A stretch of 64,000 nt of DNA from Pseudaminobacter soli (ex Li et al. 2025) (GTDB lineage Bacteria; Pseudomonadota; Alphaproteobacteria; Rhizobiales; Rhizobiaceae): the NCBI RefSeq assembly GCF_003012705.1, contig NZ_PXYL01000002.1:186001-250000 (forward strand), written 5' to 3'. The notes below the pieces were generated by a model, which was not told the origin of the DNA, ran no database searches, and saw only the letters and a program-made list of their open reading frames with translations. The position numbers and the translations under genes are program-made. Shown here one piece after another: positions 61,211 to 64,000 of this stretch. Numbering within the stretch: position 1 is the stretch's first letter; each line of letters begins with the position of its first letter.

Positions 61211-62089
61211 TCAGCCGGCCTTGGCGGCTGCGATGCCGTCGAGTTCGCTCATCGCGTCCGCCGGCAGTTCGATATCGACGGCTGCCAGATTTTCCCGCAG
61301 ATGGACACGGGAGGAGGTGCCGGGGATCAACATGACATTCGGCGCGCGCTTGAGGAGCCAGGCAAGGGCCACTTGAAGCGGCGTTGCCTCAAGGCGCCTG
61401 GCGACGTTCGATAGTGTCGTCGATTGCAGCGGCGAGAAGCCGCCAAGCGGGAAGAAGGGCACATAGGCGGTACCTTCCCGCGCCAGCTGGTCGATCAGCG
61501 CGTCGTCGTCGCGATGGGCCAGGTTGTACTGGTTCTGGACGCAGACGATCTCCGTGATCTTGCGGCCGTCGGCGACCTGCCGGGCGGTCACATTCGAGAG
61601 GCCGATATGCTTGATAAGACCCTGGCGCTTGAGGTCGGCAAGAACCGTCAGCTGCTCCTCGAGCGAACCCTCCGCTGGTCCATGCTCGTCGAACATGGCG
61701 CGCAAGTTGACGACATCGATGGCGTCGAGGCCGAGGTTCCTCAGGTTGTCGTGCACCGCCTGCGTCAGCGCCTCCTTGGAGAAGGCCAGGTTCCAGGAGG
61801 CATCCGCGCCGCGCGTCGCGCCGACCTTGGTGACGATCACGAGACCGTCCTTATAGGGGTGCAGCGCTTCCTTGATGATCCGATTGGTGACATGCGGCCC
61901 GTAATAGTCGCTGGTGTCGATGTGATTGACGCCGCTCTCCACGGCCTCGCGCAGTACGGAGATCGCCTCAGCGCGATCCTTCGGCGGGCCGAAGACGCCC
62001 TTGCCTGCAAGCTGCATGGCGCCGTAGCCGAGCCGTTTGACCGTGAAGCTGCCGAGCTGGAACGTGCCGGATTTTTCAAGATTGGACAT
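61211..62089 (-). CDS. Aldo/keto reductase
   Basis: A 292-residue TIM-barrel oxidoreductase. VKRLGYGAMQLAGKGVFGPP opens it; HIDTSDYYGPHVTNRIIKEAL holds catalytic Asp and Tyr; LVIVTKVGA supplies the Lys; DVVNLRAMF replaces the usual His-bearing strand, as in the YdbC-like subgroup. IGLSNVTARQV and LIPGTSSRVHLRENLAAVDIELP bind NADPH. GGAGGCAGACC precedes the ATG. It diverges from a LysR gene, with a palindrome between them. Confidence 0.85.
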   Translation of the reverse strand: MSNLEKSGTFQLGSFTVKRLGYGAMQLAGKGVFGPPKDRAEAISVLREAVESGVNHIDTSDYYGPHVTNRIIKEALHPYKDGLVIVTKVGATRGADASWNLAFSKEALTQAVHDNLRNLGLDAIDVVNLRAMFDEHGPAEGSLEEQLTVLADLKRQGLIKHIGLSNVTARQVADGRKITEIVCVQNQYNLAHRDDDALIDQLAREGTAYVPFFPLGGFSPLQSTTLSNVARRLEATPLQVALAWLLKRAPNVMLIPGTSSRVHLRENLAAVDIELPADAMSELDGIAAAKAG

Positions 62090-62167
62090 GGTCTGCCTCC
62101 AATTTCTGGATGACATGCAGATAAGCCCGAGTGTGCCGGCCGATAACGGCGTATAATCCGTACAGGC

Positions 62168-62185
62168 TGTCCGCAGTTTCGGACA
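62168..62185. promoter_or_regulatory. Palindrome, candidate LysR operator
   Basis: TGTCCG CAGTTT CGGACA has perfect 6-bp arms, and fits the LysR T-N11-A pattern within it. It lies in the 116-bp gap between the aldo/keto reductase and LysR genes, 20 bp before the LysR ATG. Confidence 0.5.
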
Positions 62186-62205
62186 ATGGATGAAGGAGCG
62201 GCGGC

Positions 62206-63147
62206 ATGAAGCAAGGCGAGCCGGAGATGGGGGATATCAGCGCCTTCCTGGCGGTTGCGCGAGCTGGCGGTTTTCGTGAGGCGGCGCGCACGACCGACAG
62301 CAGTTCGTCGGCCCTCAGCGATGCCGTCCGGCGTCTCGAAACGCGGCTCGGCGTTCGACTTCTGAACCGTACCACGCGCAGCGTCGTTCCGACTGAGGCG
62401 GGGCGCGGCCTCATGGAGCGCGTGGGCCCGGCCTTCAGCGAAATCAATGCGGCACTCGAGTATGCCAGGAGCCTGAGCGGCCGCCCGGCGGGAACATTGA
62501 AGCTCAACGTTCCGGTCAGCGCGTCGCGGCTGGTATTGCCGCAGATCGTGCCGCGGTTCCTGGCCGCCTATCCCGACATCCAGCTTGAAATCGTCACCGA
62601 CGAGAGTTTCGTCGATATCATCGCTGCCGGTTGCGATGCGGGGATCCGCTATGACGAACGGCTGGAGCAGGACATGATCGCCGTGCCTATCGGTCCGCGC
62701 GTTCAACGTTTCGCCAGCGCTGCATCCGCCTCCTATCTCGCTGCACGGGGCCGCCCGGAGCATCCGCGGGATCTGCTTGCGCATGCCTGCATCCGCACCC
62801 GCTTCGCCGGCCGGTCGCTCGCGCCCTGGGAGTTCGAACGCGATGGCGAGGTGGTGCGGGTCGACCCGCCGGCATCCCTCGTCGTGCAGGCCGGCGGCGG
62901 CTCGGATCTCGGCGTCATGGCGGCAATCGACGGCGCGGGCATCGTGTCGTTCTTCGAGGACTGGCTGCGGCCGCACTTCGAAAGCGGCGCCCTGGTTCCC
63001 GTGCTGAAGCCCTGGTGGCAAAGCTTTTCCGGCCCGTTTCTCTACTACCCCGGACGCCGGTTGGTGCCGGCGCCGCTGCGCGCCTTCATCGATTTCGTGA
63101 AGGCCATGCCTTTACAGGGCGCCGGATCGGGCTACACGCCGAGATAG
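62206..63147 (+). CDS. LysR-family transcriptional regulator
   Basis: A 313-residue LysR protein: MGDISAFLAVARAGGFREAARTTDSSSSALSDAVRRLETRLGVRLLNRTTRSVVPTEAG is the HTH, and GTLKLNVPVSASRLVLPQIVPRFLAAYPDI begins the effector domain, with DIIAAGCDAGIRYDERLEQDMIAV. GAAGGAGCGGCGGC precedes the ATG. It diverges from the aldo/keto reductase and its 3' end overlaps the livF-like gene tail to tail by 16 bp. Confidence 0.85.
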   Translation: MKQGEPEMGDISAFLAVARAGGFREAARTTDSSSSALSDAVRRLETRLGVRLLNRTTRSVVPTEAGRGLMERVGPAFSEINAALEYARSLSGRPAGTLKLNVPVSASRLVLPQIVPRFLAAYPDIQLEIVTDESFVDIIAAGCDAGIRYDERLEQDMIAVPIGPRVQRFASAASASYLAARGRPEHPRDLLAHACIRTRFAGRSLAPWEFERDGEVVRVDPPASLVVQAGGGSDLGVMAAIDGAGIVSFFEDWLRPHFESGALVPVLKPWWQSFSGPFLYYPGRRLVPAPLRAFIDFVKAMPLQGAGSGYTPR

Positions 63148-63830
63148 CGCTGCAAGAGGCCCGGTTGCTCCCTGATCTCTGCTGCCGGGCCTTCATGCGC
63201 GATATGGCCATTGTTGATGATGTAGACGCGCTCGGCTAGCGCGAGTGTCGCTGCCAAATTCTGTTCGACAAGGACGATGGTCTGGCCAGCCTGCGCCAGT
63301 TCGCGGCATGCGCGAACCAGATCGTGTACGATGACCGGTGCCAGCCCCTCGAACGGCTCGTCGAGCAGGATGATCTTCGGATCACGCACCAGCGCCCGCG
63401 CGATCGCCAGCATTTGCTGTTCGCCGCCGGAAAGATCGGTGCCGCGGCTGGTGCGCCGCTGCTTCAGCCGCGGAAACATGTCGTAGATGCGTTCCAGCGG
63501 CCATTTATTGTCGGCGGTCAGCCCGGCGAGGATGATGTTCTCCTCAACATTCAGGCTGCCGAAGATGCGGCGGTCCTCGTGCACGAGTTGCATGCCGGCG
63601 CGGGCGATGCTGTGGGCTCTCCTGCCCGCTATCTCCACGCCGTCGAACCTGATGCTGCCGCTGCTCGGTGTGACGACGCCCATCAGGCTCTTGAGGGTCG
63701 TGCTCTTGCCGGCGCCGTTGCGACCCAGAAGCGCCACCACCTCGTGTTTCTCGACACGCAACGAGACGTCGAACAGGATGTGGCTGTCGCCGTAGTAGCT
63801 GTTGAGGCCATGGACTTCGAGCAGGCTCAT
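63132..63830 (-). CDS. livF: Branched-chain amino-acid ABC transporter ATPase (LivF-like)
   Basis: A 232-residue ATPase of the LivF group. Walker A GRNGAGKSTT, Q-loop VHEDRRIFGSLNVEENI, signature LSGGEQQMLAIARAL, Walker B IILLDEPFEGLAP and the switch VLVEQN (His replaced by Gln, as usual in LivF). The ATG overlaps the upstream LivG-like stop by 4 bp. It is the last gene of an operon that continues beyond the right edge. Confidence 0.88.
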   Translation of the reverse strand: MSLLEVHGLNSYYGDSHILFDVSLRVEKHEVVALLGRNGAGKSTTLKSLMGVVTPSSGSIRFDGVEIAGRRAHSIARAGMQLVHEDRRIFGSLNVEENIILAGLTADNKWPLERIYDMFPRLKQRRTSRGTDLSGGEQQMLAIARALVRDPKIILLDEPFEGLAPVIVHDLVRACRELAQAGQTIVLVEQNLAATLALAERVYIINNGHIAHEGPAAEIREQPGLLQRYLGV

Positions 63831-64000
63831 GCCATCACTCCATGCACGCCGCCGAGATAGGCTTCCTGTACCCTGGGATTGTTCCTGATCTCGTCAGGCG
63901 TGCCTTCGACCAGCACGCGGCCTTCCTGCAGCACGGTGATTTTCTCGACCAGCTCGAATAGTGAATCCATGTCGTGGTCGATGATGATCACCGTGCGGCC
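63827..64000 (-). CDS. livG: Branched-chain amino-acid ABC transporter ATPase (LivG-like), partial
   Basis: The C-terminal 57 residues of an ATPase: TVIIIDHDMDSLFELVEKITVLQEGRVLVEGTPDEIRNNPRVQEAYLG, then a short tail. IIDHDMD is the switch region of LivG. The TGA overlaps the livF start. The rest lies outside the window. Confidence 0.82.
   Translation of the reverse strand, partial: GRTVIIIDHDMDSLFELVEKITVLQEGRVLVEGTPDEIRNNPRVQEAYLGGVHGVMA

Noticed and set aside
61837-63021. Leftward 394-residue frame spanning the aldo/keto reductase start and the LysR gene
   Set aside because: It covers the complement of the LysR gene and only overlaps the real reductase in another phase.

Overview
The window reads as a high-GC, gene-dense stretch of an alphaproteobacterial genome. 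The many LysR/GntR/AraC regulators, solute-binding ABC systems, DUF982-type small proteins and ytfQRT-yjfF transporter all suggest Hyphomicrobiales, most likely a Mesorhizobium-like member of the Phyllobacteriaceae. That placement is inference from gene content. I see no rRNA, tRNA, CRISPR array, phage or complete insertion sequence.

Region by region: 1-3173 is the end of a surface-glycan-like locus (glycoside-hydrolase-like DUF4038 protein and a GT-C-like membrane protein). 3369-8983 is a putative aromatic or indole oxygenation cluster: PYROXD2/CrtI-like oxidoreductase, styrene/indole-type monooxygenase, short-chain dehydrogenase and flavin reductase, divergent from an AraC regulator with a direct-repeat operator candidate. 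9739-14471 holds a TrpXYZ-type ABC transporter with an M19 dipeptidase homologue and a divergent LysR gene. 15000-19637 has a GreA/B-like protein and an EmrAB pump with a divergent LysR. 19852-31593 is mixed: chromate transporter, Gly-rich secreted protein, frameshifted Tat carbonic anhydrase, two-module alpha/beta hydrolase, RecQ, patatin lipoprotein, Rrf2/epoxide-hydrolase divergon, RsmJ and an RluA-type pseudouridine synthase. 31824-36183 has a polar amino-acid ABC transporter and a YcaC-like hydrolase with a LysR gene.

The most distinctive block is 37944-48155. One leftward nine-gene operon, largely joined by overlapping stops and starts, encodes a PotDBCA-type transporter, a GT1 glycosyltransferase, three paralogous cupins and an aldehyde dehydrogenase. 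Divergent from it are a GntR regulator with two winged-helix segments and a second, paralogous glycosyltransferase. I know of no described pathway with this composition; uptake of an amine followed by glycosylation or oxidation is the working idea.

48600-64000 holds a second patatin lipoprotein, a galactofuranose-type ABC operon with its own FadR-type regulator, a TetR-EmrAB cassette that abuts a truncated DUF982 gene, several small proteins, an aldo/keto reductase with a divergent LysR, and the start of a branched-chain amino-acid (livFG) ATPase pair running off the right edge.
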